Assembly (NCBI GenBank): GCA_018335755.1
Contig: JAGXRK010000046.1
Coordinates: 49,252-113,251, forward strand
Direction of reading: 5' to 3'
Source of the DNA: Ignavibacterium sp.
Lineage (GTDB): Bacteria; Bacteroidota; Ignavibacteria; Ignavibacteriales; Ignavibacteriaceae
DNA: 64,000 nt
Positions 28,335 to 36,679 of the stretch are shown piece by piece; position 1 is the stretch's first letter, and every line of letters begins with the position of its first letter. A model generated the notes under the pieces. That model saw nothing but the letters and a program-made list of their open reading frames with translations. It was not told where the DNA came from and did no database searches. Position numbers and translations under genes: made by a program.

Positions 28335-28766
28335 ATGATATTTAATTTAATATTAACAAAACTATTAGCTGTTATTCAATACGCTCAATCAGATTCACTT
28401 CTTCAGCATATTCATGAAAATGCCGAAGAGTTTGAGGAAGTAGACCCTGTTGGATTTGGTTTAGCTGCAGTTGGAATTGCTGTCGTTTTCTCCTCGCTGC
28501 TTCTTCTGTATGTTGTTTTTCTTAACCTTACTAAATTAATTCAGTCGCAGAGTAAAAAGAAACGATTAAAAGAAGGTCATTCAGAATCATCTGTAAAAGA
28601 AACAGAATTAACCGGAGAAATAAACGCTGCTATATCAGCAGCTTTATATTTTTATTCCCAGGAACTGCACGATCAGGAAAGTGAAGTGCTTACAATTAAC
28701 AGAGTTTCAAGAACATATTCCCCGTGGAGTTCAAAAATTTACGGGTTAAGACAAAATCCACGATAA
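28335..28766 (+). CDS. OadG-like small membrane subunit of the decarboxylase
   Basis: A 143-residue protein with one strong membrane span at about residues 42-65 (GFGLAAVGIAVVFSSLLLLYV), preceded by an acidic region and followed by a charged cytoplasmic tail. This is the layout of gamma/delta subunits (OadG family) of Na+-transporting decarboxylases, which stabilise the complex. The C-terminal segment INAAISAALYFYSQELHD ... YSPWSSKIYGLRQNPR is typical of OadG-related subunits in Bacteroidota. A GGAGG site lies 8 bases before the ATG, and it sits between mmdA and the biotin carrier. Confidence 0.8.
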   Translation: MIFNLILTKLLAVIQYAQSDSLLQHIHENAEEFEEVDPVGFGLAAVGIAVVFSSLLLLYVVFLNLTKLIQSQSKKKRLKEGHSESSVKETELTGEINAAISAALYFYSQELHDQESEVLTINRVSRTYSPWSSKIYGLRQNPR

Positions 28767-28781
28767 CAAGGATTATCTGCT

Positions 28782-29225
28782 ATGAAAAATTTTAAGTTTA
28801 CAATTCACGGTAATAAATACGATGTTAACGTTGTTAATGTTGAAGATAATATTGCCGAAATAGAAGTTAACGGAACTACATATAAAGTTGAAGTCGATAA
28901 AACCCTGCAACAATCTAAAACACCTAAACTTGTGCGCTCGTTATCTGTGCCTTCTACAGATTCCGCAGCCTCAACAACAAAAACCGCTGCACCGAAAGCT
29001 CCTAAAGGAACGGGATTGATAAAATCACCGCTTCCCGGTGTTATTCTTGAGATACATGTCAAGGTTGGTGACCAGATTAAAATCGGAACAAAGTTGATTA
29101 CCCTTGAGGCTATGAAAATGGAAAACAATATTAACTCCGATAAAGAAGGAACAGTTAAATCAATAAATATTGGTAAAGGAGATTCTGTTCTTGAAGGTGA
29201 TGTATTAATTGAAATAGGGGCTTAG
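28782..29225 (+). CDS. Biotin carboxyl carrier subunit
   Basis: A 147-residue carrier. The N-terminal part (1-50) is a small beta-rich region, followed by an alanine/proline/threonine linker (about 57-76) and a biotinyl domain (78-147). The biotinylation motif AMKMEN places the modified lysine at 112. It shuttles CO2 from the carboxyltransferase (MmdA-like) to the membrane decarboxylase (OadB-like). It stops 1 base before the next start, so it is tightly coupled. Confidence 0.93.
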   Translation: MKNFKFTIHGNKYDVNVVNVEDNIAEIEVNGTTYKVEVDKTLQQSKTPKLVRSLSVPSTDSAASTTKTAAPKAPKGTGLIKSPLPGVILEIHVKVGDQIKIGTKLITLEAMKMENNINSDKEGTVKSINIGKGDSVLEGDVLIEIGA

Positions 29226-29226
29226 T

Positions 29227-30390
29227 ATGGAGAAGTTTTTCTATTTTATTTTAGATGGTTTCGAACAGTTCTTCCGGTATACTGGTTTTGCCAATCTTAC
29301 TTATGGGCACGCAATAATGATTGCGATAGGACTGATATTCATTTATTTGGCCATCACAAAGGATTATGAACCTTTACTTTTAATACCCATTGGATTCGGC
29401 GTACTTCTGGGTAATATTCCCTTCTTAGAATCTGCTAATCTTCAGCTTGGCGTTTATGAACCTGGCAGTGTAATGAATTATCTATACTTTGGCGTATTGT
29501 ACGGGGTCTATCCTCCGCTGATTTTCCTTGGTATTGGTGCAATGACAGATTTTTCTACTCTTCTTTCAAATCCTAAACTGATTTTGCTGGGTGCTGCAGC
29601 TCAGATTGGTATTTTCGGTGCTTACACTATTGCGTTACTTTTAGGTTTTCTACCTGAACAAGCAGCCTCAATTGCCATTATTGGCGGTGCAGATGGACCA
29701 ACGGCTATATTTCTTTCATCAAAACTAGCCCCGGAATTAATGGGCGCAATTGCAATTTCTGCTTACTCTTATATGGCACTTGTTCCTGTTATTCAGCCCC
29801 CGATTATGAGGTTATTAACTAATGACAAAGAACGCCGGATAAGAATGAAACCGCCTAGAACGGTTTCAAAAACTGAAAAGATAATGTTTCCAATAGTTGG
29901 TCTCTTGCTTACAACATTTATTACCCCATCAGCACTGCCTTTACTTGGAATGTTGTTCTTCGGTAATCTTCTTAAGGAAAGCGGTGTAACAAAAAGACTG
30001 GCAGATACCGCAAAAGGTCCTCTGATTGATATAGTAACGATTCTTATAGGTGTAACTGTTGGTGCTTCCACTCAGGCAACAACATTTCTTACTCCGGCTT
30101 CAGTGGGAATTTTTGCACTGGGAGCTGTTTCCTTTATTATTGCAACCACGGGTGGAGTTTTATTTGCTAAGTTTATGAATCTATTCCTGAGTGAAGAGAA
30201 CAAAATAAATCCGCTTATTGGTAACTCGGGTGTTTCTGCAGTACCTGACAGTGCCAGAGTATCCCAGATGATTGGATTACAATACGATAAGACTAATCAT
30301 TTACTGATGCATGCAATGGCTCCAAACGTAGCAGGAGTTATCGGAAGTGCAGTTGCGGCTGGTATTTTATTAAGCTTCTTCGTGGGATAG
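29227..30390 (+). CDS. Na+-transporting decarboxylase beta subunit (OadB/MmdB family)
   Basis: This integral membrane subunit decarboxylates carboxybiotin and exports Na+. The 387-residue protein has about ten hydrophobic spans. Family signatures are GGADGPTAIF (near residue 153) and the C-terminal GNSGVSAVPDSARVSQ, with conserved aspartate and asparagine/serine residues for Na+ binding. With the upstream four genes it forms a propionate-type methylmalonyl-CoA decarboxylase, which conserves energy as a sodium gradient. It is the last gene of the operon. Confidence 0.93.
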   Translation: MEKFFYFILDGFEQFFRYTGFANLTYGHAIMIAIGLIFIYLAITKDYEPLLLIPIGFGVLLGNIPFLESANLQLGVYEPGSVMNYLYFGVLYGVYPPLIFLGIGAMTDFSTLLSNPKLILLGAAAQIGIFGAYTIALLLGFLPEQAASIAIIGGADGPTAIFLSSKLAPELMGAIAISAYSYMALVPVIQPPIMRLLTNDKERRIRMKPPRTVSKTEKIMFPIVGLLLTTFITPSALPLLGMLFFGNLLKESGVTKRLADTAKGPLIDIVTILIGVTVGASTQATTFLTPASVGIFALGAVSFIIATTGGVLFAKFMNLFLSEENKINPLIGNSGVSAVPDSARVSQMIGLQYDKTNHLLMHAMAPNVAGVIGSAVAAGILLSFFVG

Positions 30391-30708
30391 ACTATGTGAC
30401 GCAGGTCTAAATTATTACTGAGGTTGAGACTAAGATTAAGAAATCTAATTGATCAATCTAAATAAATAGTTCAATCATCAAACCTGTCTCCCGTTAGTGA
30501 GGTTTGAACTCTGAACCTTGATCTTTCTACTTTTAACCTATAGCATCTGTTATCCGGCATCTATTATCTAGCATCCAGAATCCGGCATAAACAAGTCAAC
30601 TACAAACGCTATTACACTATGCTTCATAAATCATCCAACCTGCCTTTGTCTGAGAGACAGGTTCATCCTTTCTAATTAATAATTGTCTCAAATCCTTAAC
30701 TGATCAAC
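30391..30708. other. Convergent intergenic region with short degenerate repeats
   Basis: This 318-base gap between converging genes has no ORF. It contains a possible hairpin CAAACCT/AGGTTTG (about 30478-30508) and a degenerate run built from words such as TATCCGGCATC and AGCATCCAGAATCC at about 30540-30590. Similar words precede the palindromic arrays further right. An imperfect CCTGCC/GACAGG hairpin follows at about 30640. Confidence 0.45.
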
Positions 30709-32037
30709 TTAACGGTGATCTTCATTAAACTTTTTTAATCTGTATTCAAGATCATCAAACTGGCTGCGCTGAACAAGCGATACGCAGGCACGAATTCCTT
30801 CAGTTCTCGCACTTCCGGTTATTATAAGTGATATTGCACTTATACCGTAATAAAGTAACTCTTTAAGCAATCCCTCTCCACTTAAACCGGGATAAGAAAA
30901 AGTAAAGTAAAATCCATCGGCAATAGGTTGATCTTCATCCTTATCATAAACAATTTTGAATCCATTATCTGTAAATAATTTTTTCATGATTTTCGCCTTC
31001 TCACCGTATTCGCGGACAACCTCAACAAAGTTAAATTCGCCATCATTAACTGCCTTTAAAATGGCTGCCAATGCATATTGGGATGAGTGTGTTATTCCTG
31101 CACTAAGAGCATAAACACTGCCGAAAATCATTGCATAACCAAATCGGTCTGATGAATAATATTTCTTAAGACCGGGATATTTTCTTTCAAAAAGATTGTC
31201 TGATATTACCATTAGTCCGATTCTCTGCCCTGCATAACTAAATGCTTTTGAACTGGAAATAAGAAACACGTAATTATCAGTATAGTTTGCCACAGACGGC
31301 TGATAAGGCGGTTCACCGGGTTTAGACATATCCATTCTGAAATCCATTGCAAAATATGCGAGATCTTCAAGAACAATAACGTCATATTTATTTGCAAGCT
31401 CACCGATGATCTTTAATTCTTTTTCAGTAAAACATATCCACGATGGGTTATTAGGATTAGAATATAAAACACAGGATATATTTCCTTTTGATAGATAGCT
31501 CTCTAACTTATCCTTGAGTTTATCTCCCCGATAATTATAAACATCGAATGCTTCAAACTTCTGTCCAAGTACTTTTAACTGCTGCTTGTGAACAGGAAAA
31601 CCCGGGTCAATAAAAAGTGTAGTATCTTTTTTAGGATCAAGCCGGTTGCAGGTAAGAAATGCAGCAAAACTTCCCTGCATAGATCCAACAGTGGGAATGC
31701 ACCCTTCAGCACTAACCTCTTTATTCATAAATAACTTTACAAATCTAGATGCTTCCAATTTAAGATCAGGTATGCCGAAAATATCCGGATAAATAGAGGC
31801 AACACCATTTCTTAATGCTTTAATTTCGGCTTCAATTCCTATTTGAGTAGCGGGTAAACCTGGTATTCCCATTTCCATTCGCACAAAACGCTCACCGGAA
31901 GCTTTTTCGATGTTATCAACCAGGCGCTTTATTTCTCTTATGGAAGCAGTGCCAACATTTTCCAGTTTACTTTCATTAATTTTTTGTGAGACGATTTCAA
32001 AATCAATTGGTGTGCTTTTTTTAGATGATAAATTCAT
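30709..32037 (-). CDS. PLP-dependent aminotransferase (class I/II fold)
   Basis: A 442-residue fold-type I aminotransferase. The PLP lysine is in SSSKAFSYAGQRIGL, near residue 264. YSNPNNPSWICFTEKEL supplies the Asn loop, and LEDLAYFAMDF the aspartate that contacts the pyridine nitrogen. The arginine binding the substrate carboxylate is likely in TEGIRACVSLV. The protein is longer than typical AspC-like enzymes, with a variable N-terminus. The substrate cannot be deduced. It is a single minus-strand gene between two plus-strand operons. Confidence 0.85.
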   Translation of the reverse strand: MNLSSKKSTPIDFEIVSQKINESKLENVGTASIREIKRLVDNIEKASGERFVRMEMGIPGLPATQIGIEAEIKALRNGVASIYPDIFGIPDLKLEASRFVKLFMNKEVSAEGCIPTVGSMQGSFAAFLTCNRLDPKKDTTLFIDPGFPVHKQQLKVLGQKFEAFDVYNYRGDKLKDKLESYLSKGNISCVLYSNPNNPSWICFTEKELKIIGELANKYDVIVLEDLAYFAMDFRMDMSKPGEPPYQPSVANYTDNYVFLISSSKAFSYAGQRIGLMVISDNLFERKYPGLKKYYSSDRFGYAMIFGSVYALSAGITHSSQYALAAILKAVNDGEFNFVEVVREYGEKAKIMKKLFTDNGFKIVYDKDEDQPIADGFYFTFSYPGLSGEGLLKELLYYGISAISLIITGSARTEGIRACVSLVQRSQFDDLEYRLKKFNEDHR

Positions 32038-32812
32038 TGTTACACCTCAGGTAAGTTGGAAGAAATTTTATAATTTCATATTAGAATATTCAACAAAATT
32101 TATATAGTAAAATAAGGAATTAAACATTAAGTTTATGATGGAAATTTTGAAATAGTTTAGTTGAAAAGTTTTTCCGGGTAAAATAAATTAGCAGATAAAA
32201 TTTCCCCTATCATAATTTTTGTAAAAGATATTTCATCGTCGCGGGGGAAGTTTTTTCTTTAGTACAAGGTTTATAAGTTTTTGTTTTACTAAAGAATGAG
32301 TAGTTCACTTTATCAATATTTTCTATACCTTATAACCTTTCATTATATTTTTTCACAGAAGAATTTATTCACTTTGCTGTTTCACTAAACCGGATTTTTT
32401 CTTTAATAATCCGGGATATTTAATTTTTTGGATATCAGATTTAAACTGGTTATGTAACTCACATGGCGAAGCTGTGTCCAAATTGTTAAGACGGCATAAA
32501 TATTGCTCGAAAAAATCGAATTTTAACTAACATAGATACGACTATTTATATAAAATAAAGCTTTTAACGCCATTTATATTATTTCCGTAATTCTTATTTA
32601 TAAATTCTTTTTCTTTTTCCGGAATTATTGACATATGTCGATCCTTATTCGCTTTAATTTGATAAAGTTTCTCGTTTTAAGATAATCAAAACTGACTGAA
32701 ATTTGATATTTAAATGAGCATCTGTTATCCAGTCAGTTAAAAATAATTCATTAGAATAAAATTATTTAATCATCAACTCAAAATAATTTACTATCAAAAG
32801 GCATAAACTGTT
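32038..32812. other. Long AT-rich divergent region before the polysaccharide genes
   Basis: This 775-base gap separates the aminotransferase (minus) from wbpA (plus), so it should carry promoters for both. It contains a 10-bp palindrome GACATATGTC at 32630, overlapping a TTGACA-like box, and several T-rich tracts. I see no ORF with coding character, no palindromic element of the TGTCATTTCGA family, and no RNA gene I recognise. Confidence 0.4.
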
Positions 32813-34156
32813 ATGAAAAAAGCACTCTTAGAAAAAATAAATAATAAAACTGCAACCGTAGGTATAATTGGTATGGGCTATGTTGGTCTCCCCTTAGCAC
32901 TTGAGTTTGCAGAAAAAGGATTTCTTACAATTGGATTTGATATTGATGAAAAAAAGATACCTCTTCTTAATTCCGGTTCCAGTTATATAAATCATATTAA
33001 AGCGGATAAGATTAAAAAAGTGGTTGACAGCAAAAAATTCTTTGCAACAACAGACTTTAGTAAATTGACTGAAACAGATGCAATTATCATTTGTGTGCCC
33101 ACTCCGCTTAATGAACACCGTGAACCGGATATGACTTACATTGAAAACTCCGGAAAAGTTATTGCAAAATATCTTAAAGCCGGTCAATTCGTAGCTTTAG
33201 AATCATCCACATATCCCGGAACTACAGAAGAGATATTACAGCCCTTATTCGAAGAAGCTCCAATTATACAGGGCTCAGGTAAAAATAATTTTACTGTTGG
33301 TAAGGATTTCTATCTAGCCTTTTCGCCGGAACGAGAGGATCCAAATAACCTGAAATATTCAACCGCTACAATTCCAAAAGTGGTTGGTGGCGTTACTCCT
33401 GACTGTTTGGAAATTGCATTGTCTTTGTACAATCATGTAATTATCCAAACCGTTCCTGTATCTTCGCCAAGAGCTGCTGAAGCAACGAAGCTTTTAGAAA
33501 ATATTTATCGCTCAATCAATATTGCCCTGGTTAACGAACTTAAGATGGTTTTTGAGAGAATGGACATTGATGTTTGGGAAGTTGTTGATGCAGCGGCAAC
33601 TAAACCATTTGGTTTTCAGGCATTCTATCCGGGTCCCGGCTTAGGAGGCCACTGCATTCCGATTGATCCATTTTATCTTACCTGGAAAGCCCGTGAATAT
33701 GATATTAACACGAAGTTCATAGAACTTGCAGGTGAAATTAATACTTTTATGCCTTACTATGTTATTGAAAAGGCGGCAGAGGTTCTGAATAAAAATAAAA
33801 AATCTCTGAATGGTTCTAAAATTCTAATACTTGGTGCTGCTTATAAAAAAGATATTGATGACATGCGTGAGTCTCCTTCTCTAAAGCTGATTGAGTTACT
33901 TAGAGAAAAAGGTGCGGTCGTTGATTATAACGATCCTTTTGTACCAAAGCTTCCTCAAACCCGTAAATATAATTACGAAATGGAATCCGTTGAACTGACT
34001 GAGAAAAACTTAAAATCATATGATCTGATTCTATTAAGTACTGATCATACAAAGTATGATTATAAGTTTATTAGTGAAAACAGCAATCTAATACTTGATA
34101 CAAGAAATGCCTTTGAAAAAGCTGGAATAAAAAATTCAAAAATTTATAAAGGATAA
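32813..34156 (+). CDS. wbpA: UDP-N-acetylglucosamine 6-dehydrogenase (WbpA-like)
   Basis: This nucleotide-sugar dehydrogenase oxidises C6 of UDP-GlcNAc twice to the uronic acid, using NAD+. The N-terminal Rossmann motif GIIGMGYVGLPLA is at about 17-29. The catalytic cysteine is C281 in PGLGGHCIPIDP. The C-terminal UDP-binding domain has GAAYKKDIDDMRESPSL. Its neighbours, WbpB- and WbpD-like genes, point to the UDP-2,3-diacetamido-mannuronic/glucuronic acid pathway. This is why I prefer WbpA over UDP-glucose or GDP-mannose dehydrogenase. It is the first gene of the accessory region. Confidence 0.85.
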   Translation: MKKALLEKINNKTATVGIIGMGYVGLPLALEFAEKGFLTIGFDIDEKKIPLLNSGSSYINHIKADKIKKVVDSKKFFATTDFSKLTETDAIIICVPTPLNEHREPDMTYIENSGKVIAKYLKAGQFVALESSTYPGTTEEILQPLFEEAPIIQGSGKNNFTVGKDFYLAFSPEREDPNNLKYSTATIPKVVGGVTPDCLEIALSLYNHVIIQTVPVSSPRAAEATKLLENIYRSINIALVNELKMVFERMDIDVWEVVDAAATKPFGFQAFYPGPGLGGHCIPIDPFYLTWKAREYDINTKFIELAGEINTFMPYYVIEKAAEVLNKNKKSLNGSKILILGAAYKKDIDDMRESPSLKLIELLREKGAVVDYNDPFVPKLPQTRKYNYEMESVELTEKNLKSYDLILLSTDHTKYDYKFISENSNLILDTRNAFEKAGIKNSKIYKG

Positions 34157-34277
34157 TAAAAAATAATTAAAGATTGAATTATTGAAGCACACGGAACACT
34201 ATGCAGTTTCTCTGAATATCATTCAATCATTCAACCTGGCTACTGAAGTTAGGTCAAAAATCATCAATCATTAAATT

Positions 34278-35219
34278 ATGAAAAACTTTGCAATCACCGG
34301 TGTTGCCGGTTATATAGCTCCGCGTCATCTTCAGGCAATTAAGGATACTAACAATAACCTTCTTGCTGCAACCGATCCTCATGATTCGGTCGGAATCCTT
34401 GATCGTTATTTTCCTGAGACAAGCTTTTTTACCGAGTATGAAAGATTCGACCGTCATCTTGAAATGTTAAGAAGAAGCGATCCTGCTAACCGGGTTGACT
34501 TTCTCACTATCTGTTCGCCCAATCATCTTCACGATGCACACATAAGATTAGCCTTGAGAATTGGTGCAGATGCAATTTGTGAAAAGCCGCTTGTACTTAA
34601 TCCATGGAACCTGGATATTCTTGAAGAACTTGAAAAAGAAAGCGGTAAACGCGTTTATACAGTGCATCAGTTAAGAGTCCATCCATCATTAATTTTAATA
34701 AAAGAAAAACTGGATAATGAAAAATCCTCAGCTAAACACCAGGTAGAATTAACTTACATCACCTCACGGGGAATGTGGTATAATTATTCCTGGAAAGGTA
34801 TGATTGAAAAGTCCGGCGGCATTGCAACTAATATCGGTGTTCATTTTTTCGATCTTTTAATGTGGTATTTTGGTAAACCGATTCACAACGAAGTGCATCT
34901 GTCTCAACCAGATAAAATGGCAGGATTTCTCGAACTTAAAAATGCTGAGGTAAACTGGTATCTATCTTTGGACAAGAATGATCTTCCCAAAGAAGCTGTG
35001 CAGGCTCAAAGAAGAACTCACCGCTCCATTAAAATTGATGGTAATGAAGTTGAATTCACCGAGGGCTTTACAGATCTTCATACTAAGGTTTATGAGAATG
35101 TTCTATCCGCTAAGGGATTTGGAATTTCTGATGCCAGACCGGCAATTGAAACTGTTTATAATATCCGAAATATGAAGCCGATACAAAACTCTTCCAAGCA
35201 GCATCCGTTTGTTAAATGA
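34278..35219 (+). CDS. wbpB: UDP-GlcNAcA 3-dehydrogenase (WbpB-like, Gfo/Idh family)
   Basis: This oxidoreductase oxidises the 3-hydroxyl of UDP-N-acetylglucosaminuronic acid to the 3-keto form. The 313-residue protein begins with MKNFAITGVAGYIAPRH, characteristic of WbpB/WlbA. The Gfo/Idh EKP motif is at 102-104 (ICEKPLV). HxxD-like catalytic residues lie in GIATNIGVHFFDLLMWYFG. It lies between wbpA-like and wbpD-like genes, separated by about 120 and 375 bases. The keto product normally goes to a WbpE aminotransferase, which is not found adjacent. Confidence 0.88.
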   Translation: MKNFAITGVAGYIAPRHLQAIKDTNNNLLAATDPHDSVGILDRYFPETSFFTEYERFDRHLEMLRRSDPANRVDFLTICSPNHLHDAHIRLALRIGADAICEKPLVLNPWNLDILEELEKESGKRVYTVHQLRVHPSLILIKEKLDNEKSSAKHQVELTYITSRGMWYNYSWKGMIEKSGGIATNIGVHFFDLLMWYFGKPIHNEVHLSQPDKMAGFLELKNAEVNWYLSLDKNDLPKEAVQAQRRTHRSIKIDGNEVEFTEGFTDLHTKVYENVLSAKGFGISDARPAIETVYNIRNMKPIQNSSKQHPFVK

Positions 35220-35337
35220 AAATAATTTGTTTACAAAATTAAACGGGCTTATATATTTTTTTCAAGTATAGTTGGAAGATTTATAAAAATAACTATCGTA
35301 ACTGTAAACTATATGTCTTTTGCTAAAGTCACATAAT

Positions 35338-35438
35338 TGTCATTTCGACCAACGGGAGAAATTTTTCCTGTGATCTATTGAAGGATTTCTCAGTCTCCTG
35401 AAGGGATGCCTATGGCAGAATACTCCTTCGAAATGACA
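35338..35438 (+). repeat. Divergent copy of the palindromic element (perfect 11-bp ends)
   Basis: A 101-base element in the 375-base gap between wbpB and wbpD starts TGTCATTTCGA and ends TCGAAATGACA, a perfect 11-bp inverted repeat. Its inner part (GGGAGAAAT ... GGATTTCTC) differs from the arrays further right, so it belongs to a different subfamily. It is the first element met when reading from the left. The rest of the gap is AT rich with no gene. Confidence 0.8.
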
Positions 35439-35594
35439 CTTTCAGAGTTATGCAACAGACACTATATGGAAGAGTGCAGTTAAATAAATTATAAATCAGA
35501 AACTTTTCAATACTAATTCCTTGCTGCATTTTGAAATTTTAATCAAATCAACAAAAAGTAAATAACTAAATATTTTATTTCAGGAAAATTAAAT

Positions 35595-36179
35595 ATGACA
35601 AACTCAAACTTTTATATTAACGAGTACGCTGTAGTTGACGACAATGTTCAGATCGGTGAAGGTACAAAAATCTGGCATTTTAGCCATATTCAATCAGGTT
35701 CAAAGATTGGAAAGAAATGTGTATTCGGTCAAAATGTTAATGTTGGAAACAACGTAACCATCGGTGATTACTGCAAAGTTCAAAACAATGTTTCTATTTA
35801 TGAAGGTGTTACTCTTGAAGATTATGTTTTCTGCGGTCCATCTATGGTCTTCACTAACATACTTAATCCAAGATGTAAATATCCCCAGGTTGGTGCACAG
35901 TTTTACGTAAAAACATTGGTTAAAATAGGTGCATCGCTTGGTGCCAACTGCACAATTGTTTGCGGCACAACAATTGGAAGACACGCCATGGTTGGAGCCG
36001 GAGCAGTAGTTACAAAAGATGTTCCTGATTATGCATTAGTAGTTGGCAGCCCTGCCAGGATTATCGGCTGGTATTCAGAAGGCGGTAAAAGATTACAATT
36101 TGATGAAAAGGGATTCGCAGAATGCAAAAAATCCGGTAAAAAATATCAGCTTAAAGACGGATCATTAAGCGAAGTATAA
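35595..36179 (+). CDS. wbpD: UDP-2-acetamido-3-amino-glucuronate N-acetyltransferase (WbpD-like)
   Basis: This left-handed beta-helix acyltransferase acetylates the 3-amino group of UDP-2-acetamido-3-amino-glucuronic acid. The 194-residue sequence is made of hexapeptide repeats from about 8 to 150 (IGEGTKIWHFSHIQSGSKIG, IGDYCKVQNNVSI, and similar). GCT-like active-site loops and the C-terminal ECKKSGKKYQL are as in WbpD. It completes three of the four WbpA-B-E-D steps seen in this cluster. The 500 bases after it hold palindromic elements. Confidence 0.88.
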   Translation: MTNSNFYINEYAVVDDNVQIGEGTKIWHFSHIQSGSKIGKKCVFGQNVNVGNNVTIGDYCKVQNNVSIYEGVTLEDYVFCGPSMVFTNILNPRCKYPQVGAQFYVKTLVKIGASLGANCTIVCGTTIGRHAMVGAGAVVTKDVPDYALVVGSPARIIGWYSEGGKRLQFDEKGFAECKKSGKKYQLKDGSLSEV

Positions 36180-36256
36180 CAGTTTGGATGTCTGCCTCCC
36201 GTAGAGACTACCTGACCACACCTGGTGCAACAGAAATTTTGTAAAGTTGGAATACC

Positions 36257-36451
36257 TGTCATTTCGAAGAAGTGAAACGACCGAGAAAGCCCTTGTCATT
36301 TCGAACCCTATCAGGGTGAGAAATCTCTGAGATCTCTCCTCATTTCAATCGTCGAGATGACACAAAAAAATTACTGTCATTTCGAACCCGATTAGGGTGA
36401 GAAATCTCTGAATTTCTGAGATCTCTATTCATTTCATTCGTCGGGTTGACA
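36257..36451 (+). repeat. Palindromic element array 1 (two full units plus a half)
   Basis: In the 500-base gap between wbpD and wzc. A half unit (TGTCATTTCGAAGAAGTGAA type) is followed by two units of TGTCATTTCGAACCC type. The 3' ends read TCGTCGAGATGACA and TCGTCGGGTTGACA. Units are separated by CAAAAAAATTAC. The remaining sequence up to 36679 is AT rich without a gene. Confidence 0.9.
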
Positions 36452-36679
36452 ACAAGCGAGTGGATGATTAGCAGACTCTGACGACAAACAGATGGATGAT
36501 TATTTTTTTCACACAAAGCCGTTCTAATACTTTATAATTTATAATTCTAACCATTCTTTCCTCAAAACATAGATTCTAAAAAATAAAACAAGTAAATTAT
36601 TGTAGTTTTTTATTGATCACATTTTAAGTAATGTTTTCAATAGATTATTGATAAATTCAAATTTTCATGAGAATATAAT

